DNA of 64,000 nucleotides from Deltaproteobacteria bacterium (lineage in GTDB: Bacteria; Myxococcota_A; Polyangia; Nannocystales; Nannocystaceae): assembly GCA_016709225.1 (NCBI GenBank), contig JADJEE010000012.1, positions 3,143,501-3,207,500 of the forward strand. Direction: 5' to 3'. Shown one piece after another: positions 1 through 9,700 of this stretch (position 1 is the stretch's first letter; each line of letters opens with the position of its first letter). The notes beneath the pieces are model-generated. The model searched no databases, was not told where the DNA came from, and worked only from the letters and a program-made list of their open reading frames with translations. The translations under genes and the position numbers were made by a program.

Positions 1-2
1 AG

Positions 3-827
3 GCCAAGGCCAAGGCCAAGACCAAGACCAAGAAGCCGACCCAGGCCGAGCGCGCCGATCGCCACGTGCTGTACCAGAGCTCGGTGCAGGTGCCCGAGGG
101 TGACATCGCGATCTTCGAGCAGATCTTCCGCTCGCTCGGGCGGCGCAAGCCGCTGACGATGCGCGAGGACTTCTGCGGCACCGCGTACCTCTCGACCACG
201 TGGGTCAAGAGCGATCCCAAGCGGCGCGCGGTCGGCATCGACCTGGACGAGCCCACGCTCGAGTGGGGACGCCAGCACAACCTCTCGACGCTCACGCCCG
301 CGCAGCGCAAGCGCATCACCCTGCACCAGGCCGACGTGCTCGACGGCGTCGGTGAGAAGACCGAGTTCACCTGCGCGCTGAACTTCAGCTACCAGGTGTT
401 CAAGACCCGCGAGCTGCTACGCCGCTACTTCGAGCGGGTGCGCGACTGCCTGACCGACGACGGCGTGTTCATCACCGAGCTCTACGGCGGCACCGAGGCG
501 GTCATCGAGCTCGAGGACGAGCGGCAGTGCAAGGGCTTCGTGTACGTGTGGGAGCAGGCCTCGTACAACCCGATCACCCACGACACGCTGTGTCACATCC
601 ACTATCGCTTCCCCGATCGCTCGCGTCTGAAGCAGGCCTTCACCTACGACTGGCGCCTGTGGACGATCCCCGAGCTGCGCGAGCTGCTGCAGGAAGCCGG
701 CTTCCGCGAGGTGCAGGTGTGGTGGGAGGGCGTCGACGAGGACGGTGAGGGTTCGGGCGACTACCAGCCGACCGAGTGCGAAGAGAACCAGGAGTCCTGG
801 TTGGTCTACATCGTCGCGATCAAGTGA
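3..827 (+). CDS. class I SAM-dependent methyltransferase (5' end outside window)
   Basis: The reading frame is open to the left edge. A Lys/Ala/Thr-rich stretch (AKAKAKTKTKK) runs into the conserved start of the domain (YQSSVQVPEGD), so the true start lies upstream and the GTG at 66 is probably internal. The fold is a Rossmann-type methyltransferase: the glycine of the SAM-binding loop is in REDFCGTAYLS, the acidic end of strand 2 in VGIDLDEP, and an active-site-like FSYQVF follows. The C-terminal part (PELRELLQEAGFREVQVWWEG) has the strand pattern typical of small-molecule or protein methyltransferases. The substrate cannot be told. The Lys-rich N-terminal tail could bind nucleic acid or be a disordered linker. 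No plus-strand partner follows closely. Confidence 0.8.
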   Translation, partial: AKAKAKTKTKKPTQAERADRHVLYQSSVQVPEGDIAIFEQIFRSLGRRKPLTMREDFCGTAYLSTTWVKSDPKRRAVGIDLDEPTLEWGRQHNLSTLTPAQRKRITLHQADVLDGVGEKTEFTCALNFSYQVFKTRELLRRYFERVRDCLTDDGVFITELYGGTEAVIELEDERQCKGFVYVWEQASYNPITHDTLCHIHYRFPDRSRLKQAFTYDWRLWTIPELRELLQEAGFREVQVWWEGVDEDGEGSGDYQPTECEENQESWLVYIVAIK

Positions 828-969
828 CGCCGGCGCCAGCGAGGCGAGAAGAGAAGGGGAGTCCGGCCGCGCCACCACGAGGTCGTGTGAGTACCTCCTG
901 GTGACCTCGGGCAGCGGGGCCGGGCTCGGGATGCGCCTCGTTCGTTCCGTAGGGGCGCCAGTCTGGAAG

Positions 970-1356
970 TCAGGCTTCGAGGGTGACGTAGATGCGGGTC
1001 TCGGCGTGTTCGACGTGGTCGAGCTCGACCACGTACGTACCGCTCTGCGTGAAGGCCGTGCTCGGCGGGTCGGCGAGGAATTCGAGCGCTTGGGTGGTGT
1101 GGGGCGCCAGCGCGAGCTGCGGCTCGATCGCCGCGCGACCGAGTGCGACGACCTTGCCGGATGCCAGCTCGCGGACGCACCAGGTCGCCACGCGGCGACC
1201 CTCCAGTAGCATGGGTCGATCCGTGGGGTTGTGGATGTGCAGCGTGATCGGCAGTAGCACCGCGGGCCAGCGCCGCTCGTGATCGGCCAGCTCGCCCTGC
1301 ACGAACATGTCGGGCGCGAAGATGGTGAGCACCGCGCCGCTGGTGGTCGCGCGCAT
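970..1356 (-). CDS. small beta-sandwich protein, BsuPI-like
   Basis: A 128-residue protein. Its pattern (LHIHNPTDRPMLL, then ATWCVRELASGKVV, then LAPHTTQALEF and SGTYVVELDHV) resembles the intracellular-proteinase-inhibitor (BsuPI) immunoglobulin-like fold, in which a polar 'N-x-T/S' strand is followed by a 'pGtY.v' edge strand. That assignment is by eye only. No signal peptide is visible. The ATG at 1356 lies two bases after the stop of the upstream minus-strand gene (1359-1715), so the two are almost certainly cotranscribed and probably translationally coupled. No enzyme motif is present. Confidence 0.65.
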   Translation of the reverse strand: MRATTSGAVLTIFAPDMFVQGELADHERRWPAVLLPITLHIHNPTDRPMLLEGRRVATWCVRELASGKVVALGRAAIEPQLALAPHTTQALEFLADPPSTAFTQSGTYVVELDHVEHAETRIYVTLEA

Positions 1357-1358
1357 GT

Positions 1359-1715
1359 TCACGGCGCGGTGACCCCCACGATGTGTTGAACCGACTGCGT
1401 GGCGATGCCGGTGGCCGCCAGCACTGCTGCGCCGCCGCTCGTGAGTCGCAGCAGCCAGGTCGAGCCCGGCGTCACGCCGTGCCACTGCAGCTCGAACAGC
1501 AGCGACGCGAGGCTCTCGACGGCGATCGAGCCGCGCCAGGTTCCGGCTGCGGCGCAAGGCTCGAGGGTCGCGCGCTCGCTGGGGCAGCTGTGGACGATCC
1601 GTCGCATGCGCCGGGCATCGGCGAAGAACGCCAGCTGCGGCGTCGCGTGGCGTGGCCCTGGCGCCGGCGGGCTCACGCGGACCTCGATGTCGAGCGCCGG
1701 CATCGTTGCCTGCAC
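1359..1715 (-). CDS. hypothetical protein
   Basis: A 118-residue protein I do not recognise. It starts MQATMPALDIEVRV, has a middle section with two cysteines (HSCPSERATLEPC), and ends in a small hydrophobic segment rich in Ala/Gly/Thr. The arrangement of short strands suggests a small beta-rich domain. It sits 150 bp downstream of the minus-strand regulator gene (1866-3380) and ends two bases before the next gene, forming a tight pair. A role linked to that regulator is possible but unproven. Confidence 0.55.
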   Translation of the reverse strand: MQATMPALDIEVRVSPPAPGPRHATPQLAFFADARRMRRIVHSCPSERATLEPCAAAGTWRGSIAVESLASLLFELQWHGVTPGSTWLLRLTSGGAAVLAATGIATQSVQHIVGVTAP

Positions 1716-1865
1716 TCAGCACATTCGGTGCCAGCTCCGGGCCGGGGCGCCTCGCAGCGAGGTCCCGGTCACGTGGTGGCCGAGCTGTCCGCCGGACTGG
1801 CCTCTCGACAGGACAGTCGGCGATGACGCTGTCCTTCGCCCAGGACGGGGGCGTCCGCCGGGCCG

Positions 1866-3380
1866 TCAGCCGCCGCGCGAGAGGTCGTAGCGGCGGATCA
1901 GTGCGTTGAGGTGCGATCGTGAGATGCCCAGCTCGCGTGCCGTCTGCGACACGTTCCAGTCGCGCTGCGCCAGCGCGTGGGCGACGTAGGTGCGCTGGAA
2001 CGCGTCGACGGCAGACGCGAGGGTGGTGGGCTCGCCCGCCGTGGCCGAGGTCGCGTGGGGGAAGAGGTGGTGCGGCTCGATCTCGAGATTGCGATCCATC
2101 CACGCCTCGACCGCCGCGTTCTCGCAGGCGGCTGCGAGCTGCCGGACCCCGCCCGGCCAGGGGGCATGTTGGGCGGCCGCGAGGGCCGCATCGGCGAGGG
2201 TCATCGACGGCATCGAGTTGCGCCGCGCCGCCTCGGCCACGAAGTGGCGCGCGAGCATGGCGATGTCCTCGCGGCGCTCGTCGAGCGCGGGCATGCGGAT
2301 CTCGACCCCACGCAGGCGGTAGTACAGATCCTCGCGGAAGCGACCGGCGCGGATCTCCTCGGGGAGCTCACGGTTGGTGGCCGCGACGAAGCGGACGTCG
2401 GCCTGCCTCGCCTTGCCGTCGCCGAGCTGGTAGTAGGCCTTCGACTGCGTGACCTGCAGGAGCTTGGCCTGGAGGTCGGGCTTGAGCTCGCCGATCTCGT
2501 CGAGGAAGAGCGTGCCGTGCTCGGCGGCCGCGAGCTTGCCTTCGACGCCGCGCTGGGCCACGGCCGAGTGCGCGCCGCGGGCGGCCCCGAACAGCTCGCT
2601 CTCGAACAGCGACTCGGTGAGCGTGGCGCAGTTGAGCTCGACGAACGGTCCGGCTGCGCGCGCGCTGTTGTCGTGGATGATGCGGGCGAGCATCGACTTG
2701 CCGGTGCCGGTGGGGCCGGTCAGCAGCACGCTGGTCTCGAGCGTCGCGATGCGGGCGGCCCGGTCGAGCACCTCGGCGACCTTGGTGCTGCGCCCGATGA
2801 AGCCCGATGACGCGAAGCGCTGCCGCACGTCGAGGGTGGCGTCCTCGCGCTGCCGCAGCCGCGCGACCTCGAGGATCCGCGAGGCCAACGTGCTCACGAA
2901 CCCTGCGGTCGCCTCGACGCACGCGACCGCGTCGGGTGCGAACGGACCGCCCACGGGGTTGTCGTGCAGGTAGATGACGCCGGTGATGCCGTGGGCGACC
3001 AGCGGCACGCACAGCACCGCATCGATGGCACCGTCGCGCACGCTGATGCGGCTGGCGAAGCGCTCGTCGAGCATCGCCGAGGGGGTGTGGATCGTGCTGC
3101 CCTGCTCGATCGCCGCCGCGATCACGCCGCGCGAGACCTGCTCGCGCACGCGTGCGGTGTCACCTTCGGCGAGCCCCGTCGACGATGACCACCGCGTCTG
3201 CGCGGGATCGTCGGCGTCGATGATCTCGATGTAGCCCGACCGCGCGCCGGTGAACGCTCGCAGCGACTCGAGCGCGGCCTCGACCAGCGGCGCCGGATCG
3301 TCGGCGCCCGCCATCGCGAGGCACGCGAGGTAGACGTCGCGCTCGCTGGCCGACGCTGGGACCGGTGCCTGTCCTTGCAC
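1866..3380 (-). CDS. GAF / AAA+ / Fis transcriptional regulator (NtrC-like, altered GAFTGA loop)
   Basis: A 504-residue enhancer-binding-protein architecture. An N-terminal GAF sensor (about residues 25-175) is followed by an AAA+ domain with Walker A GPTGTGKSML, Walker B GTLFLDEIGEL and the arginine-finger segment RFREDLYYRL. The C-terminal Fis-type helix-turn-helix is NVSQTARELGISRSHLNALI. In canonical sigma-54 activators loop 1 carries GAFTGA; here the same position reads GAHSAV, so productive contact with sigma-54 is doubtful. The GTG at 3380 is the first start after an in-frame TGA 15 bases upstream. The gene is divergent from the lipoprotein gene at 3529, leaving 148 bp of shared promoter region. 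Target genes are unknown. Confidence 0.85.
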   Translation of the reverse strand: MQGQAPVPASASERDVYLACLAMAGADDPAPLVEAALESLRAFTGARSGYIEIIDADDPAQTRWSSSTGLAEGDTARVREQVSRGVIAAAIEQGSTIHTPSAMLDERFASRISVRDGAIDAVLCVPLVAHGITGVIYLHDNPVGGPFAPDAVACVEATAGFVSTLASRILEVARLRQREDATLDVRQRFASSGFIGRSTKVAEVLDRAARIATLETSVLLTGPTGTGKSMLARIIHDNSARAAGPFVELNCATLTESLFESELFGAARGAHSAVAQRGVEGKLAAAEHGTLFLDEIGELKPDLQAKLLQVTQSKAYYQLGDGKARQADVRFVAATNRELPEEIRAGRFREDLYYRLRGVEIRMPALDERREDIAMLARHFVAEAARRNSMPSMTLADAALAAAQHAPWPGGVRQLAAACENAAVEAWMDRNLEIEPHHLFPHATSATAGEPTTLASAVDAFQRTYVAHALAQRDWNVSQTARELGISRSHLNALIRRYDLSRGG

Positions 3381-3528
3381 GCGAACATCGTATCAAGGGG
3401 TTGGGCGCCGGTGCGGACACATCGCGGCCGAACGGACACTCGTCCGGCCAGCGCGTTGGCCAATTGGTCTGTGATTCACGCACGTGGGCGTGGCGCGGCA
3501 CGACCGCTGCACTCTTCGCAATCCACGG

Positions 3529-5481
3529 ATGTGGCTTCAAAGGGTCAGTAGCGCCTCGATCTGCGCATCTTTGGGGATCGCCGCCTGCGTCGGAGGCGGC
3601 GATGTCGGCGACGATGCCTTGCTCGATGCTGCGCAGCGCGGCGTCGAGATCCTGACGCCGCCGTATCACCGTCGAGGAGCGGCACTCGGTGGCTACGCAG
3701 CGATCCACTGGCGCGCCGCTCGAGGCGACGCCGATGGCGATGGGCTCGACGACGTCGCGATCGCGGCCGGCGGTGACCTCTACCCGCAGAACCTCTTGCT
3801 GCTGCCGGGCTGCGTCACCCCAGACGGCGCCGCATCCCTGCGCGGCCTCACCGATGGGGGCGGCGGCGCGACGCAGCCGGGTACGTGGAGTTCGCCGCAG
3901 TTCGGGTTCTTCACGCAGGTGCAGCTCGCCGACGTCGACGACGCGCCCGGGCTCGAGCTGGTCGCATCGTCGCTGGATGCGTGGCTGCCATCGGTGCCGA
4001 CCGCGGTGGAGCACCCGACCGGGGGCCTCTTCGCGCTGCGCGTCGACGAGCCGCTGGGTAGCAGCGCCTGCGATCGCGCGGCGCAGCGACGGCGGCTGGT
4101 GCCGGCCACTCGCACGTTGCTGGGCGACGCGCAGGTCATCGACTTCCAGCTCGCCGATCTCGACGACGACGGTCGTCTCGATCTCGTGGCGGCGATGGCG
4201 GCCTACCGGCCCTCGACGACCACCGGCGCACAGCTGCGCGACACCGCGGCGGCGGCCGCCGACGCGTTGCGTGTGCACTGGACTGCTTTGCCCGCGGGCA
4301 CGGCTGCGCAGGCCGTCGTGGGCGTCTTCCTCGATCGCCCGAACGGCCGTGGCGGTCGCACGTGGCGGCCGTGGTCGGCGCTGCGCGCGAGTGTGACCGA
4401 GGGCGGCGGCGACCCAGGGCTGGTGGGCATGCCCAGCCGTGTGGCCATCGCCGATCTCGATCTCGATGGCACGCTCGATGTGGTCGCCGCCTTCGGCGGT
4501 CACTCACTGGCGTTCGTGGCCGGTCCGTTCGCGGCACGCAGCGCCGACCTCGAGCAGGTGTGCGAGGCCATGGCGCCGCTCGATCGCGCGGCCGGGCGTC
4601 GACTGGTGTGCGTCGACCTCGAAGGGCAGATGATCTCCGATCTCGACGTCGCCCACGTCCGCGACGCCCAGGGTGACCGCGCGCGCACGGTCGCGGTGGT
4701 CGTGAGCGCGGCGTGGTGCGATCCGTCGCAGCAGCACACGCCGTCCGGCTGTCGTGCGCCGTCGCGGGTCGCCGCGTGGTGGCCCGGCGTGGGGGAGATG
4801 CAGGTGCTGCACGAGGCCGAGCACGGTCTGCACACCGCGGTGGCGCTGTGGCAGCGCGACGACGGCGGCTGCGGTCGCACCGAGGTCGCGTTCGGCACCG
4901 CCGTCGTGCCCGTGCCGGGCACGTCGCCGTCGGGCGCTGCGACGCTTCACACCGTCACGCTGCCGCCGTTGCGGCAGGCTGCGACGCCTGCGGTGGCCGT
5001 GCTCGCCCACGACGCCACGCCGAGCATGCCGATCGACCTGCTCGCGCTGCCCACGGGCGCGTCGATCGTGCACGGCCTGCTCGTCCCCGCGAGCGCGCCC
5101 CGTCGCGTGGCACTGCCGGGCGGCGGTGCCCTGGCACCCCTGCGCGTGATCGAGGCCACCACCACCACGGTCGGCTGCGAGCGGTGGCCGACGACGTCCG
5201 CGGGTGGGGCCCGCACGATCGCGCGGTGCACCGACGCCACGGCCCGTGGCGCTCGCGCGCAGCGACCGTGCTGGTGGTTCGACGCTGCCGCGCGCTCGTT
5301 GGTGCTGCCGCCCTCGGCGATCGACCTGCGTGTCGAGTACCGCGCATGGCTGCAGCCCGACGTGCTCGTGGTCGACGCCGCGCCGCGCCAGCCGCTCGAG
5401 ATCCTGACCGCCAATCCGGCGACCGCAACCCCAACCCCACACGAGGAGCACGATCACCATGGCATGGACCCCGAAGAGTGA
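3529..5481 (+). CDS. FG-GAP/VCBS-repeat lipoprotein
   Basis: About 650 residues. The ATG at 3529 is preferred over the GTG at 3484 because it gives a proper lipoprotein signal, MWLQRVSSASICASLGIAAC, with Cys-20 as the likely lipidated residue. Calcium-binding FG-GAP motifs recur: GDADGDGLDDVAIAAGG, LADLDDDGRLDLV, IADLDLDGTLDVV and a weaker LADVDDAPGLELV. These mark a beta-propeller, typically extracytoplasmic and used for adhesion or ligand display. Several paired cysteines in the C-terminal half (CDPSQ..SGC, CERW, ARCTD, RPCWW) suggest disulfides. The stop overlaps the next gene by 23 bp, so this is the head of a three-gene unit (3529-6771). Its ligand is unknown. Confidence 0.75.
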   Translation: MWLQRVSSASICASLGIAACVGGGDVGDDALLDAAQRGVEILTPPYHRRGAALGGYAAIHWRAARGDADGDGLDDVAIAAGGDLYPQNLLLLPGCVTPDGAASLRGLTDGGGGATQPGTWSSPQFGFFTQVQLADVDDAPGLELVASSLDAWLPSVPTAVEHPTGGLFALRVDEPLGSSACDRAAQRRRLVPATRTLLGDAQVIDFQLADLDDDGRLDLVAAMAAYRPSTTTGAQLRDTAAAAADALRVHWTALPAGTAAQAVVGVFLDRPNGRGGRTWRPWSALRASVTEGGGDPGLVGMPSRVAIADLDLDGTLDVVAAFGGHSLAFVAGPFAARSADLEQVCEAMAPLDRAAGRRLVCVDLEGQMISDLDVAHVRDAQGDRARTVAVVVSAAWCDPSQQHTPSGCRAPSRVAAWWPGVGEMQVLHEAEHGLHTAVALWQRDDGGCGRTEVAFGTAVVPVPGTSPSGAATLHTVTLPPLRQAATPAVAVLAHDATPSMPIDLLALPTGASIVHGLLVPASAPRRVALPGGGALAPLRVIEATTTTVGCERWPTTSAGGARTIARCTDATARGARAQRPCWWFDAAARSLVLPPSAIDLRVEYRAWLQPDVLVVDAAPRQPLEILTANPATATPTPHEEHDHHGMDPEE

Positions 5482-5812
5482 ACCCCAGCACCGACTCACA
5501 CCGCGCGTCTACGACGGCGACCGACCACTGCACGGACCCCTGCGCGTCGGTGCCACGTATGCGATCGCGACGCCGTGGCAACCCGAGATGTCTGGGGCGA
5601 TCGATTTCGTCGTTCTCGACGACGGTGGCTACGATCCCGCCGCCGGTCGAGCTGCGCTCTTGCGGCTCGGCGTCACCGGTGGCGAGGCCGGCCTGCGGTG
5701 CGCCTTCACGGTCACGCCCGACATGGCCGCGGCGGCGACGATCCGCCTCGGCTTCGTGTCGCGCGGACTCGGTGCCGCGGGCTTCTGCAGCGTGCCGATG
5801 GAGGTGCAATGA
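5459..5812 (+). CDS. hypothetical protein in the overlapping cassette
   Basis: A 117-residue protein with no signal peptide, beginning MAWTPKSEPQHRLTP. It reads as a compact beta-rich domain (ATYAIATPW, IDFVVLDDGGYDP, ALLRLGVTGG, IRLGFVSRG). I recognise no family. It starts 23 bp inside the 3' end of the FG-GAP lipoprotein gene. Its TGA overlaps the ATG of the following gene (ATGA at 5809-5812), which indicates translational coupling and a fixed stoichiometry or partnership with that protein. Confidence 0.6.
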   Translation: MAWTPKSEPQHRLTPRVYDGDRPLHGPLRVGATYAIATPWQPEMSGAIDFVVLDDGGYDPAAGRAALLRLGVTGGEAGLRCAFTVTPDMAAAATIRLGFVSRGLGAAGFCSVPMEVQ

Positions 5813-6771
5813 CGGCGGCACTCTCACTCCACGACGCCGCCGCGGTGCTCGCCGAACCGGCGTGCATCGCCGGGCTGGAGACGCTGTCGGCGCTGCCCGA
5901 GCAGCGCGTGCGCGCCTGGGACGAGGTCATCGTCGAGCGCTGGCTGCCGACCGCGGCGGCGCGCTGGGACATCATGGGCGCGATCGCGTCGCCGACGACG
6001 CTGGCCTCGCGGCTGCCCTCGCTCGGCACGGCCGCGCTGGCGCGCGCGTGGCTAGCATCGGAGCAGCTGGCGGCGTCGCTGCTGTGGTTCGAGTGGGACG
6101 TGCACCGCCTGGGCTCGGCCGCCGCCGATCCGCTGTGCAGCGTGTGCCTCTGTGACGCGGTCCTCGCCGACGCTGCGCTGCGCCGTCCGTCGCCCGACCC
6201 GCAGGCGCAGGCGCAGGCGCGAGCGCGAACGCTACGGGCGTGCGATCGCGAAGCCGCGATCGCGACGCTCGAGCGGCTGGTTGCGCAGCTGGCTGACGAC
6301 GGTGAGCTGCTGCACATCGCCGATCTGTCGGCGCGGGGACGCGCGGCCACGCGGCTGTGCTTCTTCGTGCGCGCCGATCAGATCCTGCCGTGGCTGCGCC
6401 GCTGCGGCTGGCGGGGGCCTGCGTCGCGTCTGGGGCCGGTGTTGTTCGCGGCGTGCAGCCCTTTCGAGCGCACGGCGGTGCAGCTCGAGATCGATCCGAG
6501 CGGGGCGCTGGCCGACTATGTCGGCATCGAGTCGCTCGAGTGGTGCACGGCGGTACCCCACGGCCAGGTCGCCGCGTGGCACCGCGCGTGGCTGCAGCTC
6601 GGCATCGAGGCCCCGCTGCCACTGCTCGCGCGCTGGGCTTCGTGGGCGGGTGCGGGCTGCACGGTCGGGCCCGAGCGCGTCGACTGCGACGGGTTCATGT
6701 TCCTCAAGACCGCGTTCGACGGCGAGTCGTGGCAGGGCAAGGCCTACCTCGGCGTGCGGCCCAGCGGATAG
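5809..6771 (+). CDS. hypothetical protein, third gene of the cassette
   Basis: A 320-residue cytosolic-looking protein of unknown function. The ATG at 5809 forms an ATGA overlap with the previous stop. The N-terminal half is helical and Ala-rich with a small cysteine cluster (LCSVCLCDAV). The C-terminal half has a strand-rich block (QLEIDPSGALADYVGIESLEW) and ends with LKTAFDGESWQGKAYLGVRP, a Lys-Ala-Tyr-Leu-Gly tail seen in several uncharacterised bacterial proteins. The 3' end overlaps that of the minus-strand kinase gene by 28 bp. The tight packing with an FG-GAP lipoprotein and a small beta protein suggests one joint function that cannot be named from sequence. Confidence 0.6.
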   Translation: MTAALSLHDAAAVLAEPACIAGLETLSALPEQRVRAWDEVIVERWLPTAAARWDIMGAIASPTTLASRLPSLGTAALARAWLASEQLAASLLWFEWDVHRLGSAAADPLCSVCLCDAVLADAALRRPSPDPQAQAQARARTLRACDREAAIATLERLVAQLADDGELLHIADLSARGRAATRLCFFVRADQILPWLRRCGWRGPASRLGPVLFAACSPFERTAVQLEIDPSGALADYVGIESLEWCTAVPHGQVAAWHRAWLQLGIEAPLPLLARWASWAGAGCTVGPERVDCDGFMFLKTAFDGESWQGKAYLGVRPSG

Positions 6772-9700
6772 AAGCGCTGCGCGTATGCCAGCGGCTGCGT
6801 GACGCCGCGGGCGATCAACGCGGCGCTCGCGGAGGCGCCGTCGTCGAGCTGCACCCGCAGCGCGGCGGCGGCGGCGTGGAGCAGGGCGCCATCGAGCGCG
6901 CTCGCGGCCCCGAGCACCGCGGCCTCGCCGGCACCCGCGAGCACCGCCTCGATCCACGTCGCGATGGCGATCGCGTGCGGTCGCGCGAAGGCTCGCAGAC
7001 GCACGGCGATGCGCGTCAGCTGTTCGCGGTGGGCATCGACGCCGGCCAGCAGCAGCAGGCGCGCGTGCATCTCGAGGTTCTCGATCGCGACGATCGGCGC
7101 CCGATTGCCGCCCGAGCGCGAGAAGTCGCGCTGCACGCCGCGCCACGCGGCGGTCGCCGCGTCGAGGTCGTCGCGCCACAGCTGCGCCATGGCCTCGAGG
7201 ATCGCGGCCCAGAACGACTGCACCGTGAAGCCGCCTTGCGTCCAGTGATCACGCAGCCACGCCGCCGTCGCCCGTGCAGTGGCTGGCGTCCCGCGTGCGA
7301 GGTCGGCGAATGCGACGAACTGCGAGTACACCGTGAGCCCCAGACGATCGCCGCGGACACCCGCCGCGCGCGCGAGCGCCTGCGCCTGCGGATGCAGCTG
7401 CACGAAGTCGCCGCGCTTCCACGACACCCACAGGCGCGACTGCTCGGCGGTCACGCGCTCCCAGTGGTTCTCGCGTCCGGGCAGCAGCGCCGCGAGGGCC
7501 GCCTCGAGCTCGGTCACGGCGTCGGTCCATTGACCGAGATCCACCAGCTTGATGCCGCGCCACAGCATCGCGTGGGCCGCGAGGTCGGCGTCGCCGAGGT
7601 GCCCAGCGAGCTCGGAGGCCTGCGCGAGGTAGCGCTCGCCGCGGGTACGCAGCGGCCCGAGGTGATGCAGCACGCCGCCGCCGATGAACGCCAGCAGGGT
7701 CGCGGTCATCCGGGGGTCACGATCGCGGATCGCAGTCGACAGCGCGCGCAGGGCGTAGTCGAGCGACTCGATCGGCGCCGTATAGGCGAGCCCGCGCGCC
7801 AGTGTCCACGCCGTCGCGGCGCGCTCGCTGTGACGCGGTGTCCATGCCCGCAGCGTCGGCGAACTCGGGGCGCGCAGCCACAGCACCCGCCGCAGCAGTG
7901 ACAGGCCCGCGCGCAGGGTGGAGCGCCGGCCCGGTAGCCCGAAGCGTCGCAGCAGCGGATGCAGCGTGTCGCGGCCGTCGTCGATGTCGCCGGCGACCAT
8001 CATCGCGTCGGCCGCCCGCAGCAGCGCGCCGTCGCGAGGCTCGCCGTCGAGCGTGTCGGCGTGCTTCAGGTGCGCCTGCGCGGCCTCGGCGGGGCGACCG
8101 GCCGCGTACCACGCCAGTGCCTCGCGACGCACGAGCTCTGCGAGCGGCCCCGCAGCGTCGTCGGCGAGCTCGCGTGCGCGGCGATACCACGCCCCCGCCG
8201 CATCGAACGCGAGCGCGGCCTCGGCGTCGGCGGCAGCGGCCCGTGCGAGCTGCTCGGCCTGCGCGCGGCGTCCGAGCGCGAGCGCGTGGGGGAACTGCTC
8301 GTGGGGCGGCGCCGCGGTGTGCACGAGGGCGTCGAGCAGCGAGCTGCGTGCGAGCTCGCGTGCGGGCTCGTCGAGTGCCTGCAGGACGTGGGTGCGGATC
8401 AGCTCGTGGAACACCTGCACGCGCGCGGATGCGTGCGCGGTGGTCTGCAGCCAGCCGCCGGCCCGCAGGCGCGCGAGCGCGGGATCCTCGGGATGCTGCC
8501 GACGGCACGCGACGCACAGCGCGACCTCGGTCATCGGCGCGCCCGCCACGGCGGCGATCTCGATGGCGCGTCGATCCGCCGACGGCAGCGCGGCCAGGTT
8601 CTTCGACAACACCCGGGCGATGGCCTCGTCCGCGGACCCGCCGTGACGCCATGCGTCGGCCGCGAGATCGCCGGTGGCGGCCAGCAACTCGGCCACGAAG
8701 GGCGAGCCCGCTGCGACCTCGGCGATGGCCTCCACCGCCGCGTCGGCGAGGCCGTCGCTGCACGAGCGCACCAGCTCGCGCAGTGCTTCGCGATCGAGCG
8801 GTGCGAGCGGCAGGCGGTGGACCGGCACGTCCGTACCTGCGCGGGCGAAGAGCTCCGCCCCCAGCGCGTCGACGGCCGCGTCGTCGCGCGCGGCGGTCAC
8901 GACGGCAAAGGCTTGCCGCGGTGCGGCGGTGAGCAGCGCGACCAGCAGCGCGCTGCCGTCGGCGTCGATCCACTGCAGGTCGTCGATCAGCACCAGCGTT
9001 CCGGGGGCCAGTCGCTCGAGCACCGCCTGCGCGAGCGCCTGGTCGCGACGCTCGCGGCGGCTGGCGAGGGTGTCGTCGTCGTCGCCTTCGGTCGCCGGCA
9101 GCGGCGGACGCTCGACGCCCTCGAGTAGCTCCTCGAGGCCCTTGAACTGGGTGCGCTCGTGCTCGTAGCAGCGCCCGCGCAGCACCTCGACGCCGCGCGC
9201 GGCTGCGTCGTCGTGCACGCGATCCATGAAGCGGGTCTTGCCGACGCCCGGCGGCCCGCACAGCGCGACCAGCCGCGGTCCATCGAGGCCATCGATCGCG
9301 GCCGCGACTGCGTCGAGCTCGCGCGAGCGGCCGCACAACGCAGGTGCGCGACGACGGACGATCGGCACCGTGCCACGCAGTGACTCGCACAGCGCCCGCG
9401 CGCTCGGCCGCTCGCGGGGATCGGCCGACAGCAACGCGGCGCACATCCGATGCAGTGGCCCCGCGCGCCGGCGCAGCGACGGCGAGGGTGACCATGCGCT
9501 GCGTGGCGGCTCGCCGACCAGCAGCTCGTGCAACATCGCGCCGATGGCGTAGCAGTCCGCCGCCGCGGTCGCGCGTTCGCCCGCGAGCAGCTCGGGCGCG
9601 CTGTAGTGGAGCGTCCCGCGCTCGCCCGCGGTCGCCGCCAGTGCACCCGCCGGCGGCCGCGTGACCCAGCGCGAGAAGCCGAAGTCGAGCAACGTGACCT

